From contig BSDZ01000021.1 of NCBI GenBank assembly GCA_030268105.1, positions 1,240,001-1,304,000 of the forward strand: a DNA stretch of 64,000 nucleotides, read 5' to 3'. Source of the DNA: Volvox africanus. Taxonomy: Eukaryota > Chlorophyta > Chlorophyceae > Chlamydomonadales > Volvocaceae. Shown here piece by piece: positions 47,671 through 61,500 of the stretch. The notes beneath the pieces are model-generated. The model ran no database searches and had not been told where the DNA came from. It worked only from the letters and a program-made list of their open reading frames with translations. Made by a program: the position numbers and the translations under genes. The number at the start of each line of letters is the position of its first letter. The stretch's first letter is position 1.

Positions 47671-49555
47671 GGATATGTCAGCAGGCAACAAGCGAGGAGC
47701 GAGAACCGAGAGTGCGCACTGAGTAGGAGGGATGATGCAAGCAGCCGATCCGCACACGCGCTGAAGCTTACAGCAGATGTCGTCTGCTATATGTAAGTTA
47801 AATTAGCTTGCTGTATATTTCGCTTCTCTATTTTGAAGAAACCATATGACCGCCAATCTGAAGCGTGAGACTTATTCTCATCGGGGTTCAGGAATGAGGG
47901 TGAAGGCAAAGTACGGTTATCCACAAAAGGACGAACTTGCAGAGAGTTGAAGGTTGCGACCAGAGAGGCAATTTCACATACTTCCAAAAAACCCGAATAT
48001 ATACTGGACGTCTAATTTAGTTTAATATGACGAAGTCAGACTTTTAGAGTGCCCGGCCTTCGTACGAGCGGCAGGACTGATTCGTCCAGTCATTCCGCCA
48101 CATCATACAAGTAAACCTTGCAAGAATTATAGATATTCATTGATTAAATGGATGTTAATGAATGTATCGTTTGCGGACTGAGCTGGCTTCCCCGAGCATC
48201 TGCCTGTCTGGAGGCATCGATTTCAGCCTGACCTGTTTAGGGTACAATTATCGTTAAAGCTCCTCGTACATTGATTAAATTACTTTATTCTAATATTGTC
48301 AGATATCTACGGGTGATTAAAAAAGGCAAAAGAAGCAATGTCCAATCTTGTTGTTGGCGACGGGTATGCGCGACAGAGCTTATACTGGAAGATTGATGTC
48401 AGATGTAATGTCGATCAAACACATAAATATATTTATTATATGTATATAAGTGCTGTTGTAAGAATACGACTATGTGTGAAAAGGAAGTAGGTCCGTCGTG
48501 CGCATTTTAACCGTGTAACCTAAGCGTTCACTTGATGCGCAACAGTATGTAGCTTCATTCATGCGGTAAATACATGCATCCTAGAGCATAGTCCAGAAAA
48601 TAATAGATTATTTATCGAAAAAGGCCACAGTACTATCGCGTGCTATCATCAGGTGCCACAGCCGCCTTTCAATTGTCAATTCGAGACGCCGAGCAGGGAT
48701 CCATGCTTACAGCATTTCGCTTACCCGTGGCATGCCTTAGCCTTAGCCGTAGCCCAGGTGCTTGAGAGAATTGCCACTGTTGCCTATGGTAGTATCACAG
48801 CGGAAATGCAGTTCAAAACGTTGTAATCATATTTCTATACTATCAGCACTGAATTGTGCATATTGGGGTTGCTCGGTAATGTTTTACACTGCCGAACCGA
48901 GAGCACATGAAAGGTGAGACCAATAAGTCGTCGACGCAAACGCAGCTCAAATAACGTATCCCAACCGTCAACATGTTGGGAGCTACGCTGCATGAAAAGA
49001 CGACAAATCCCCCCCAGGCACACACACACATACACACAGGTACAGGCACACACGTTTTATCAAGAGTGGCATGGATTGCAATAACGGCGCCAGGATCCCT
49101 GGCGGCGGGCGAAAATGATGGCAGCGTGTTGGTTAAGGTCCCACAGGCGAGAAGTGACGACAAAACGTTCAACAAGCAAAGCTAGGAAATGAGGAGAGCT
49201 GGCCGAGCCTGTTCGCTGTATGTGATTGACAGCGAGTGAAGCGACCAACGGTACCCCCCCCCATGAATACAAGGACGGTAGTAACATAGGAGAGGGCTGC
49301 CGAGACCGCCCACTAGGTTTCTACATGCGCGACAGGAACACCGCCCTCACTTTAAATGGTCTGCCTTGGGCCTTATTTCCGGATATAGCGCAGCGTTAAG
49401 TACGTGTTCAGTAAGACAAAAAACATGCATTCATGTCAAGAATGCAACTGAACAACGCATCACTAAGGCGTGCGCATGCGCATGCCCCAGATGCAGCACA
49501 CACAGAAAGCGCACCAGCAAGAGTGCACACACACACGCACGCATGCGCCCGCACA

Positions 49556-49588
<33 letters not shown>

Positions 49589-52500
49589 AGGAGATGCCTG
49601 TAGCAAAAAGTGTGCCTCCTGAACTAGGTGATCCCCAAGTCTGTAAGTTCATTACACACGTCAACGGCCATCATCGACATATCACAACATTCTTAGATTC
49701 AGCACAAGGTAGAACACACCAGCACCAGCACCATATCACAATCACCACAGCTGGTCCATCAGCATCACCATCAGCGAGACCCCCAACACCAAAGTTGAGA
49801 AGCAGCCTTCTGAGCCCACATACACACACACACACGAGCAGCATCAGGCACAGATGGGTTACCGTACAGCGCATTAGCACAGCTCCACCCAAAACCAACG
49901 AATGATCCCTCACGACGCGCAATCCCACACAGCCATGTGGAGTCATGGACATACCTCCGTACGCAGCACTTGGGATACGAAAATATCCTGACGTTCACAC
50001 CTTAACATATATACACCTACGCAGAACAGCAGGATGGGCTGCGCGCACCCGTTGGTTCTCGTCATGGCGCGACTGGGGGGTTTGTCAAGACACAAGCGCG
50101 GCTATCTCATTCCTTCGTTGTCTGCGAGAACGTCTCGGGACACCCCGCCCAGCTGCCGCTTACCGTCTAAGCTACACAAAAGGTGGCGCGGGGCAGGTGG
50201 TACCGTAAAACCTTCCTGCCAGGCTACGAGACTGCGACGCAGGTTAAAGAAATGTGGTCCCTCCCCAATGGGATCCCCGTTTCCACCATATCGCGTCGTT
50301 TTACTCTCTCCGCTCTCCGTGATGAATACGCCGTGCCGCGCTTTAAGTGCTAAACAATCAGGTACATTACGAGCTATCGATTGGCGGAGGGATTGACAGC
50401 GGAGAGGGCGCGCCTCCTCGCTTGGCTCCATAGATCTTGGCTCCCTGACCGAGGAGGACGCTGCCGCCCCGGGGCTCAAACAATTGTCCTGGTACAAGGG
50501 CTACTGCGCCACCACCACCACCGACATAACCCCATCCACTGAGATCACCACCATCGTGCGCGATTCCAGAATACAGCAGACAATGGGCGCCAGGCCGGGC
50601 TGTCGCCACTAGCACGGACCAGGTAAGTTCTGTAGGAAAAGGAGGAAACAACTTCATTAACACAACGGCGCCTGACCACGGGATGAATGGTGCAAGCGCA
50701 TAACCAGGCAAGAGGCACCTTATCGGTCTTTTGCATGGCACGCATTCCCGCAAGAACATGCCGGGGGGACTGACGTTGCCGGGAGGGTCCCTGAGTCCAT
50801 AGCGTAGGTCCACAGCGCGCATGGTCCCTAAACCCGAGGCCAAAACCGAAGTTCAGTCACCGTACGTTGGGTATGTCTGGGGGGGCCCCGATAATCGTGA
50901 GGGTGAATGAAAGCCGACGCTTGCTGCCATTTGAGCACCTGCGTGCTTAAGGCCACGACAGGAGAGTTTGGTCGATCAAAGCACGACGCCCTTCTGTCCG
51001 TCCTTGCGTGTGCGCCCCAACCCACCACCACCACCATAATGCGCAACCTCTGCCCTGCGTCCCCACCCACTGCGATGCGGAGTAGAGCAACCGTGCCTGC
51101 TAGACGCCGTGCCTGCTAGACGCCGTGCCTGGCAAAACGATGGGAGATATCCTCCAGGCGCAACGCCTCCTTCCTTTCCACTAACCATCTCTTCACCAGG
51201 AAAAGGACCGCACGCCCGAAGGCCAAAACACAGACGCAAGATCAGCCACTGCCCTGGCGTCAGCGCGTTCGTTCGGCAGCACGAAACCGCGAACGGCCCC
51301 GACTGGGTACCCCCTAACACTGCCATATTTCCACTCCAAGCCATAACTTGGGGCTATCCCGATTCCGAACCCTCAGCGCCCTCAGGCCCGGGGAAGCAGC
51401 CCTCGGGCGCATGCATATGCACACGTGTCAAGCTGTGAAATGACAGGTTAGTTAGTTGGTCGGTCGGTCGGTCGGTCGGTCGGTAGAGGTCATAACTGCG
51501 TGGGCAAAAAAGGAACACTAGGGCCCACAAAGTCAAATTGCAATTCGCGCTACCGTGGTTATGTACTCGACAGGTCGACGCCTTATGGGAAGTAACACGG
51601 CCTAACATACTCTCAGGAGAGGCACCAAGTGACGTCTTATGCACACATTCACATCGCCGCATCTTCCCATCGTCCCACGAGACCGGCGATGCCTAGTTCA
51701 CGGCTGCCCCAGCACCGCAATGAATCTACCGGCCGTTTCGGCCAGGGTGAAAGAAATGTGCGGAATGCACAGCCGCCGGCTACCATACAGGAAGCCAGCC
51801 TACGAAAGAATGTGGTATGCGTCGCAAGCATAAGCTTACGCCCTGTCCACTCAGACCATTAAAACTGTTTCTTGGGACATATCGCCTATCCCGTTAACCG
51901 ACAGTGCGGTGGGGCACGCAGATTGGAAGCCAACCAGCGCGGTTAAGGACATGTCTCCCAGACGCGCATACCACGTACATGCATCCAGCATTGCAAGATG
52001 TGCACAAACGTACCAACACACATACATGCATTCCGCCTACACGCACACACCGACACCTGCACCACAATTATCCGCTCAGCCGCACGCAAGGGTCGTTGCC
52101 AATCCTGACAGCTAAACGACTGGTGCCAGCGCCTGCAATGGTCGAACATTTCCGAAACCCGTTCCAGCATCCGGATTCCATCCAGTTGCCCTAAACAAAG
52201 CTTTTTCCAAAAACACTAACATGTGTCTACTTGCATCAACCCAGGTTGTCACGTAGAGGTTTCATCACGACCCCGTCCACTGATACCCACTTAGACCCTA
52301 AGCCAACGTTCTAACGCTGCACCATGCGATTGCAATGCTAGGATAAAGAGAACAAGATTGCTCTGCTCCATCGTCCACCCTTACCGCGCCTCTAACCCGC
52401 TCTCAACATGGCGCATGGGCAGCGTTTGAAATACCAGGCATCGTGACCAGACCCGCGAAGAGAAGCGTCACCGAGTCAAAAGGATGTCCCCCGCCGCCCA

Positions 52501-52919
52501 CCAACCCATCCCGCAACAAGCCGCGACACACCGCCCCTCTCTGCTGACTTCTCCCTTCCTCAAGGAGCCTCCTGCTTTCCCAGGGCACCCACCCCTGGCC
52601 GCCAAAACCATGTGTATCCATGAGGCGCGTGGCATGAATCCGTCCCTGCCCGCCTTCTGGGTTCCATCGTCGCCATACAGGTGCATCTAACTGAGAAGTG
52701 AGTTCAGGGGCGATGCACATCTGTTTTAGCAACGACCCGAGGACGCAGACCGCAGCCTTGAAGGCAAACAGTGCTTCTCAGTACTACCCACACAAGGGGT
52801 TCATCCCTCAACTTTGGGGCATGACCCCTGTTCCAATGGATGGCGTATCAAAGCAAGTCGCCTGCTAAAACACACATAGGTACCCCCCCTTCCCCCTCGA
52901 CGCTAGTCTTGCGTCGAGC
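47671..52919. other. long intergenic stretch without recognisable gene
   Basis: The first 1.2 kb is AT-rich and should hold the kinase promoter. From about 49 kb it becomes GC-rich with short open frames on both strands that show no known domain, including a Gly-rich one at 50367-50843 (-) and one at 50034-50396 (+). A (CA)n tract lies at 49564-49590 and a short (GGTC)n at about 51460-51485. I cannot exclude an unrecognised multi-exon gene. Confidence 0.45.
49564..49590. repeat. CA dinucleotide microsatellite
   Basis: A perfect (CA)n run preceded by alternating GCGC/ACAC bases. Confidence 0.95.
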
Positions 52920-55900
52920 TCACTCCCGACGCAGCTCGACGTTAATAATCTGATCCCGCGGAGTCACGAGGCGCCACGCCTCCGGCTCGCACACCGTCTC
53001 CGCGGCTGGCCCTCCAGCCGCCGAGTGCGACGGCGACGAGCTGCCGGTAACGTCAGCGCCGCTGCCGCTAGCATCGCCATCGCTGTCGCTGTCAGCGGCA
53101 GTAGCGCCTCCGCATGGGCCGACTGCTTGCGCACGCACTGGTAGGAGCGCACCCGCCGACTCCTCCCACACGCTGCCTGCCACCGGTCTGAAAAGCCCAT
53201 CGCGACCCTCTTTGAGCCACCGAAGCAGCACATTACCCGGCGTGGACGCGGGCCTGGACAGCCGCTGGACGAGGAAGAAGAAGCGCTTGTCCACAGAAGA
53301 GGCCACCGACGTTGCTGCGGGCGTGGACCGACGGCCTGCCGGGGTATCGGCATCTCCAACGATGGCCATGGGCGGGCCGGACACGGACTCCTGGCACGGT
53401 GTATTAATGCGGGCCTTTAGCGCAACGGCGGCCGCCTCCACTGTCGAGCGTGGCTTGACGGCAGTGACCACCAGCCGGCCCTCAACGTTGACTTCGGCAA
53501 TAGCTACCTCAACTGGCGCCGCCGGCGCCGGCGCCGCCGGAGGCGGCTCCTCTGTCGCGGCAGCCGTGATCATCACGGTTCCGGCGGCGGTAGCCGTGGG
53601 CGTGGATGCCGCCGCACCACGGCCACTGTTGCGGCCGCCTCGGCTGTGGCCGCTGTCCTTAGCCTCCGCCGCCTCCGACTCTTCCGTCTGACCGACGGAG
53701 GCTTTTGCACGGCGGCCTGCCACTGCCCTGGCACACACGGCGACCGCCTCGCTGCCACCGGCGGCGTCGCCACTAGCACCCGCATCGTCCTTCTCTGCAA
53801 TGGTCTCGGCGGCGCCCCCTCGTGCCCGCTTCCTAATGCCCACAGTGGCTGCAGCGGTGATAGCTGCGGCCGCTGCAGCCCGCCGCGTCCGACCGCCGCG
53901 TCCCTCCGCCAGAGCAGCTTCCGCCGGCGCCTTCTCCGGCTCCTCCACGGCCTTGCGTTTCCGGCTGCCACGACCCCCAGTCGATACTGCTGCTGCAGTC
54001 GGCGTCGCCGCGGCGTTGGCGCCTTCTGGCGTGTCTACGGCCTTGCGCGGCCTGCCAGGACCTCGCTTGGCTGCCGCTGCAGCGGGCTTGGCGGCCGGAG
54101 CGCTGGCCTTAGACTTGACCGCATCCGCTGTGCCACGGCTCTTTGCGATGGCTCTCTTCACCACGGCCGTCGCTGCCGACCTCTTGCCGCGGACGCTGGT
54201 AGTCATCGCCTCCCCTTCTGCCGGCGCCCGGCTTCCCTTGCGCACCGCCGCCGTGGCCTCCGCCTTTTCTGCCGCTGCCGCCGCTGCCTTCTTAGTGGGC
54301 ATTCGCTTCCTCTTCGGCTTAGTACTCTGTGGGACCTCCTCCACCTCATCTTCCTCCTCGCTGCTACTGCTCTCCTCCCCTTCACTACTCTCCTCCACTA
54401 CCTTCTTGCCGCGGGTGTTCTTCTTTTTCTTTCCTGATGCTGCTGCCGGCTTCCTGCCACGTGGCTTCTTCGCGGCTGGCACGGACGCCTGCCGAGCGCC
54501 ACCACGCCTCCGCTTGGCGGCGACGGTCTTCTGCTGGTCTTCCTCCTCCTCCTCCTCCTCGTCCTCCTCCTCCTCCTCTTCTGAGCCTTCCTCTGAGTCC
54601 TTGTCCTCTTCCTCCTGAGAGGATTCGGAGGGAGTCTCGTAGGGGTCTACCCACTTCGGGTCGAATAGCTTCATGCTGATACGGACGCCGTCCTTGAGCG
54701 CACTGCAGCGGCACGGCACCGCCTCCTTGCCGACAGGGATCCACTCCTTCATACCAAAGTTGACGGCCTCAGCGCAGTTGAAGCCCGAGTTGAAGCCGGC
54801 ATGGTAGGCTGCGCAGCGTAAGGACGGAGGCAATAGGAGGTTAGGAAACGCTGCTGCGGGAAGTTGGGCTGGGCGAAAGTTTTATGCGTAAAAAACAAGC
54901 CTGAGGATACCAAGCACACTTGCAAAGTTTAGTCGCTTACATCACAATTAGTGGTCCCCATACAGGTGGAGGGTTACCCACTCTCTGACAGTTCCAGTTC
55001 GCCTCCCAAACGTACCAGCCGCATTCAGCACGATAAACTCGTTGGGGCGCTGGCAGGCTCGCATGCACGGCACGCCGTACGTCTTCAGGCATGCGGGTGA
55101 CAGCATGATGTCCTTGTGCCGCACAAAAGCGGGGCAGGCGCGATGTAGCTCGGGGAACAGGCTCTGGATGTGAGTGGAACATGGAGGACGGGAAACGGGT
55201 GCAGGCCGCACCGGGCACAGGGGAAGGGCACCATCGCCAACCATAGACCCATAGGCAGCACAACCAGGTTAGTAGAGAACGTAGCACGTAGTGGCGAAGG
55301 CTTATGCATATAGAGAATTGGAGTGAACCTGTCACTAGCTCTGGATTATACATGCACCGACGCTCATCTCTTGCCCCTCTCGTAAGCCCAGGGCTTCTTC
55401 CTTCAGTTCAATGCAGCGGTGGACACATTACTTCAGGCCCTCCTCCTCGATGGCCCAAGTAACATCACATTACCCCACCCCTTCTTAGATACAGTCCTCG
55501 GTACGTTGAGGTCCAGCCAGGCTCGCTGCAGGAACCCAGGGAACCGAGATACACCGCCGCCGGTACACCTCCATATGCCCCCCGTGGTCCCATTGCGGGC
55601 ACAAACACGCCCCTCCCTCATACACCCACCTGCGCCATGCGCTCGAACTTGAGCTTGGCCGAGGGCGCCACGCCATACCACACCTTGGGGGCACCCCAAT
55701 GCAGGAAGTTGACCGAGTAGAGGTCGGCGTCCTCCTTGTGCCAGCCGAAGAAGGAGCGCCACATACCGAAGTAGGTCATGGGTGTGGTCACGCCTGGGAA
55801 AGGGGAAACAAGAGAGTGACGAACAAAGACTCAATAGCCGATGGATGGGTTGGGAGACCGCCTGTGGCACGACGCTGTAGACAGCTTCCAATATGGGGCG

Positions 55901-58589
55901 TTATGGCTTTCTGTCATGCGAAAAATGTGCAGGGGCAGGGGATACGGGCGATGAAGCCAACCCCAGATTGAAGGCACCGCAAGATGCCTTCCACGCTGAT
56001 TTTCACGCACTGACGCTAGTACGCGCGACAGGAAGGCGGCCTTTGGCCTCGCGCCCGCACACAGAGAAGGCCCCAGGGCCACGCGCCCCCCCTGCTGTCG
56101 CAAAAGCAACCAACCCATCGAACACGCTGCCCCTGATCACTCACCTGGAACACTGTCCACCTTGGGATGGTTCTGGAGCAGATCACCCAGGTGCTGCAGG
56201 TTCCACCCGTACGGTAGCTTGTCGTCAAAGAACGAGGTCGGCGTGTCGGCGCCATACATGGGCGGGTTGAGGGTCACGTTCGACCAGAACGCGCGCTCCA
56301 GGTCGGGGTCCACAGCGTCTAGATCTGGACCGCCGGTGCTGGCTCCGTCCGGAGCACACTCGCCATCAGCTCCCGCGAAAACCTGCAGGCAAGGCAGATC
56401 CCAGACTTACCTCGTAGAGCAGAAGGAGCAACTACAACCTGCAACGGCAGGCAACGCGAAAGCCTCCCTAAGGGAATTATCGTTGCTATCCCTCGCATGC
56501 GCCTACTCACCCACGTTACAGTTAGCCACCCCTACCTATTGGTACCATTCCTGCCCTTCTCCAGTGCGCCCGTCCGCCTCATCCCTCACCTTTTGGTGAG
56601 TTGCCGGGCTTGACTCGTAGTCAGGCGGCCGGTTGTAGCGGGCGGACGTGGTGCGGCTGCTGATGCGAAGGCCGCTCCCCGCCGAGCCGTCGCCGCCACC
56701 AGTCCCGTGAGTGCTGCCGCCGCCGCGCAGCCGCATCGCGTCTTCCTCTGCCGCCAGTTTAAAATCCGCTACAGTCATGGGCTTCTGCTCCACAAATAAG
56801 CAGCGATAGGCGCCCTGGGATTTGCGTGGGGAGGCGGAAGGGCGAAAGGGGAAAAGGAGGAGCCGGGGCCGGGTAGGTATTTAGATGCAAACCTACGGGA
56901 CCTTGTGCGGAATTATGGATGTCAGCGGAGGCCTCGCATCACATCACATCACATCACAGACACAGGTTGAGATGGTGGAAGATGAAGTTGCGGCTTCACG
57001 GCACGGACATCATATCCCACTCACGCCGCCCAAAGAACCGTAAAGTTTCTGTTCTGACCTTAGCAACCTTAGGTTAGCAACCTAAGCAACTGCCATGGCA
57101 ACTGCTCTGGGCCCCAAGCTTGTCCCCTGGCTTGTGTCAGGCGCCTTCCAACATCCATACATAATGGTTTCCTTGAGCCCGCTTTTGGCTGCCTCAAATG
57201 CCTTGCTGGGCCCGGTCCATCGCCAGGGCCCTCGCCCGGGACCCTTCAAGTAATGTACCTTCTCAGATTTCCAAGCTCCCCTCTCGCATCCCCCACTGCA
57301 GCGTACAGCACCCGATATTGCCCCCCTGTTCACAACCAACTTCATTAATGCCCCTGATATCAAATGTTGTCTTCTGAAGACCTTCTTTGTGCTCCCTTTC
57401 CTGATGCAACAGCTGGCATATACGCTTCGGCAGGAACTCCGCCTAATCCCATGCTTACTCCCTAACCACGGCTACTCACCCACTGTGCCCAAACCATTGA
57501 CGTCGCAAGAACTGTCCACCCGCAGGTTGCGTGCACGATTTCAGCCAGCATCTTCAATACAGAATAGTGATTGAATACAGAATGTCCCAATAAAGATCTT
57601 TTTCACCTCTTTCCCCCATGTGGTATGCGAAGAGGTCCCGGCCAGCAAGCCGGCCCCCAAGCTGCCCCTACCCTAGCAGTCTAACCCCACTACACTACCT
57701 TCACTAGCAACCGCCGAGCCCCGGCGCCCGATCCATCACCCACCTTTGTTCCAAAAACGTGCTGTCGGATGGGAACGTTTATCTGCACCTTCCTCAGATC
57801 CGGGAAGGGCGTCCGCCGTGGACGCCAGCCGCGGGGCGGCACCACCTGAGTGGGAACGGGTGGAGCGAGGGTGGCTTTGGGGAAAACAGCACAGCACAAT
57901 CCAGATGCCCTTAGAAGTGCAGCGCTGCAAAGGAGTGCACGCAATCTGTTGGGTGCCCGATTGTCCGCAGCGACCACTGAGTTAAACTGAGGAACGGACA
58001 ACCCGCAGGACACGCGCACTCACCCCTGAGGCACCGGACAGCTCTACCCACCATCGTGTATCCAATCGCCGCACGATGCGGGTCTCTATTCAGATTCCCT
58101 GACCTGCTACAGAATCCGCCCCTTCGCCTGCCGCCAGTGGCCAGAACCGACCCGAGCTGTCAGGCACAGCCAGACTTCCTGACCCTGTAACCCTCCCTTT
58201 AGGCAGCGGCAAGTGGAAGATCACGCTAGGCTAGGTCTGCCAATAAGGACTGCTCCACGACGCTCCGAAACAGCACCGTAGATTCCAACATGCTTAAGCT
58301 CTGTTTCCAAGCTAGCTGTCTCTACACCGGCCGCGGGCAAGGTCCCAAGAGCGCGCCATGCTCGGGGCGATAGCCGCACCCGACAATGCCCACCATTATA
58401 GTAACGCCCCCCCGATCGGTCCCCCACTCCCAATGCAACCCGCTTGCGCACTGGGACAAGTGCGCGCACCTTGAACATGGGCAAGTCCGGTTGTTTCTTG
58501 AAGATCTTCCGAACATAATCACAAAATGGCTGCTCGAACTCCTCGCGTGTGGGTCGAAACACTGGGCATACGGTTCCATGGTCCCCCAT
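52920..58589 (-). CDS. JmjN/JmjC histone lysine demethylase, KDM4-like, with AT-hook tail
   Basis: Seven exons on the minus strand (58589-58470, 57845-57744, 56784-56590, 56382-56145, 55793-55630, 55163-55016, 54808-52920) join in phase to 951 residues. JmjN is at residues 8-40 ([20 protein letters not shown]) and continues as VVPPRGWRP. The JmjC domain spans about 180-345: [65 protein letters not shown]. Iron ligands H237, E239 and H325 and the 2-oxoglutarate lysine K255 are all present; the E-to-H spacing of 86 equals that of human KDM4A. The enzyme should remove methyl groups from histone H3 lysines in the nucleus. The single last exon adds about 580 residues of acidic then Lys/Ala-rich sequence with AT-hook cores ([14 protein letters not shown]). 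No PHD, Tudor or zinc-finger module is seen. The start ATG was chosen because it lies shortly before JmjN. Confidence 0.93.
56937..56958. repeat. ATCAC pentanucleotide run
   Basis: Four tandem ATCAC units in intron 2 of the demethylase gene. Confidence 0.85.
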
Positions 58590-61500
58590 GTCGCCGCCGC
58601 GGGTGAAGCCACCGCTACCGCCACTGCTGGTGCCGCTGCTATGTCAGGTCAGGACTGTCTACTAGAGCCGCAGGGAACTGGGTTTTGATAATCCAGCGTC
58701 CTGCGGCAAATTACGCTCCGCGCAAGCCCAAAGCCCAGCCTGCCGGCCGACACCCCGGGGCCGGCTGCTCCTAACGCCGAGGCGTGGGGCCGGACACGGA
58801 GCTGCTGCTCCGCTAGCTCGATGTGCTGTAGGGCTCAAGAAGAAGCTTCCGGGCTCCGCCACGCCCCAAGTATGTGCTTTTCAACCCCTGAGAGGTTGCT
58901 CCAAAGCTCCGGGTGCAAGGCAATGCTTCGCAGCAGGATTCAGTGCTGTTGAAGGATGATGAAGGAGTTGAGAGACAGACCATTGAGCATGGCAAAGAAA
59001 AAGGGAGAAGGGCACCAGGACATATCAAGGGCCCGGGACATCGCGCAAGAGGAAAACTCGACTTACTGCCGGGCAGATGGGCAAACTTTATAAAGCCCAC
59101 GCAAGGACAATATAGGGCAAAACAGCGCGTAAAACCTTGCGGCCGGCCGTCACGCCGACTCACCACGTTAAGCCCATCCACATAGGTGTAAAGCAAAACG
59201 AACATAAAAACTATGACGGCATAACTTATAGCATGCGTCCGCCGAAATTGTTACCCTTTACCAGGGACAGTAATTCATTAAGGCTGATCGGTCCCATAAA
59301 CTTCAGTTTGCCTATAAAAGCCGCGCACTACGGAGTAGGTTCCCGCCTCTGGTAACGTATAGAGTAATTAACAAGCCTTGTAATTAACAAGCTTCGGGCG
59401 CTCAAGCACCCACGGTCTGGCCTTCGGCACGTCGCCAACCCTCTAACCTTAATGAAACCGCAAATCGGTGCAACAACTCATCATAACTTCATATTATGTT
59501 CATGCCTATCCCAGAGTCTTTGCCTAAATGCTCACTATCCCAATTGGGCAACTGCAGAGCTGCCCCTCCTAAGCTATTTGCAAATGCCAAACAGAACTCC
59601 GAGACTTGTTCGTAAGGCTACATTTGCATGCGACCAATCCGTCGTCCCCGAGCACACGCCAAAGTCCATAGCGGTACCGCACATTGCCCTCTCCGAGTGC
59701 GAAGAACAACCTACCGCTTTGTGCGGCCTTTTCAGGCTGCAGTCCTCAGCAGCTGTCCGTCCTTCCGAAGCGCAAAGCTCTAGGCTGTTGAGGCTGCCCC
59801 CAACAAAGCTTTACCCCACCGAAAAAGCGATTGCGTTGCTACTTGAAGCAAACACGAAGCCCCATGATAAAAGCAAACAAAGTTGTCAAAAATTCAGAGT
59901 GGCTAGATGCGATAATGCTCCATACAGACGTGACGAATTAACTTAAAGAAACGGAGAAATGTTTGTGGGGCGAGACGAGAGAGGCGGCGCGTGGCACGTA
60001 CTTAACGACCAGGGGGCTTTTCAAGCAGAAGTTTAGACAATGTAACGTTTCTGGGGTCAGGCTGGTGCGCCTTGTATTGCCAGATTGTGTAGCAGGTACA
60101 CACTTGTACGCCACGTCACGATGATGCTCACAGCGTCCCGAATCAAAATAAGGATTTAATAATGCTGGTCACATTTATGTGCTTGTCGCTGCGCTGTTTC
60201 TTTTCGATACGCTGGCGCTGGCGCTGGCTCTTTGTGCCTGGCATATGGAGTCGATCGGCTCCGTGTGCGCGACGTGCGCGAGCGCCATTTCGTCCCCGAT
60301 TCTATCGGCTATTCCCGATGCTGATTAAGCTCAGCTCCTTACCATCTTCTGACTTTGGGCATCAAACGGCAAGATGGGCTCCATACGGGCCCTGAATGGC
60401 CAGCACACCCTACCTTTTCGCGCCTTGAGCACAGTTATGTTGCTCGTCAGAAATATGATTACGAGTTGTACTATATGCAAGTTTAACCTTTGTTATAAGA
60501 CAAAAATTGGCCCCGCAGCGTTGCGTGCGGCTGGAATTGAAAACAATTGGAGCTAAACATCCTGAATGCCCAACCCCATGCATTCTTTCGTATGGGATGT
60601 AATGACCATGTTTGCTATAGAGCGGCGGCCATATTCCTTGGCCACTATAAAGCATGATAGCTGTAGAACGTGGCCGCTAGCACCGGCGGCAAAGATGGGG
60701 TGCATCTCTCGTGTGAGATGTTGTGGCCCTGTCTATTGACATAGCCTCTATCGTATGTACAATACCTGGTGCATGCGCATATTCCTCTCAACGTGCTCGG
60801 CTTGGTGCACTTGCATCCGAGGTGACTGTGTTTCTGCTCTCGAATCACGTCTCTTGTTTTTATTGGGTATCCCGCTACGAAACTGGTGCACCATCCCCAG
60901 TGGCCACACGTTCCTTACAGCGTGTGTTAGATCAGGTGGTTATCAGCGTTACCACGGACACTGTGTGCCTCCCCCTGAGCGCCCCTACGGTCCTCGATGA
61001 GTTGTTAGCTTCCATTCTAGCTAGTTTCGCGTCCTACCAGGCCACCATACCCCAACGTCTGGGCTTCACGCCCTCTAGTCTTGACACCTTACTCTTTGCC
61101 ATCTGCTTGTCATTTTAAAGGACAGAGTCAACCCTGTAGGATGCGTTTTGGTGGTCGGGAGCCTTCTTTGGGCATATCACTCCCTGATCTGTGTACGGCA
61201 TCATGTCCCCTCGGCAAAAGATTATCCATCCCATGTGCCTGCACAGCAAATGACCGGCTTAGTTGCTGAACTCTTTTGGTTATATTGCAAAAGAGTCCTA
61301 ATGCCACTATCGCGTTTCGTTCTATCTGAACACGACTGGGTGTCCCAATGGCCTCGGGGCTTCTGCCAATAGGTTCCGCGCAAGATGATACAGGCAAATG
61401 TGGTGGGCCAGTAAGTTGACCTGCACATCTAGCTCGGTGATAAGACAAAGCTTGGTGCGCTGCCTTTGGTAAGGGATTATCACAGTCGCGGGAACGCAAA

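Noticed and set aside
50034..50843. Possible gene from open frames on both strands near 50.0-50.8 kb
   Set aside because: No recognisable motif, heavy overlap between strands, and no coherent splice chain.
53646..54618. Two long plus-strand frames (263 and 272 codons) opposite the demethylase tail
   Set aside because: They are antisense to a GC-rich low-complexity exon and show no domain.
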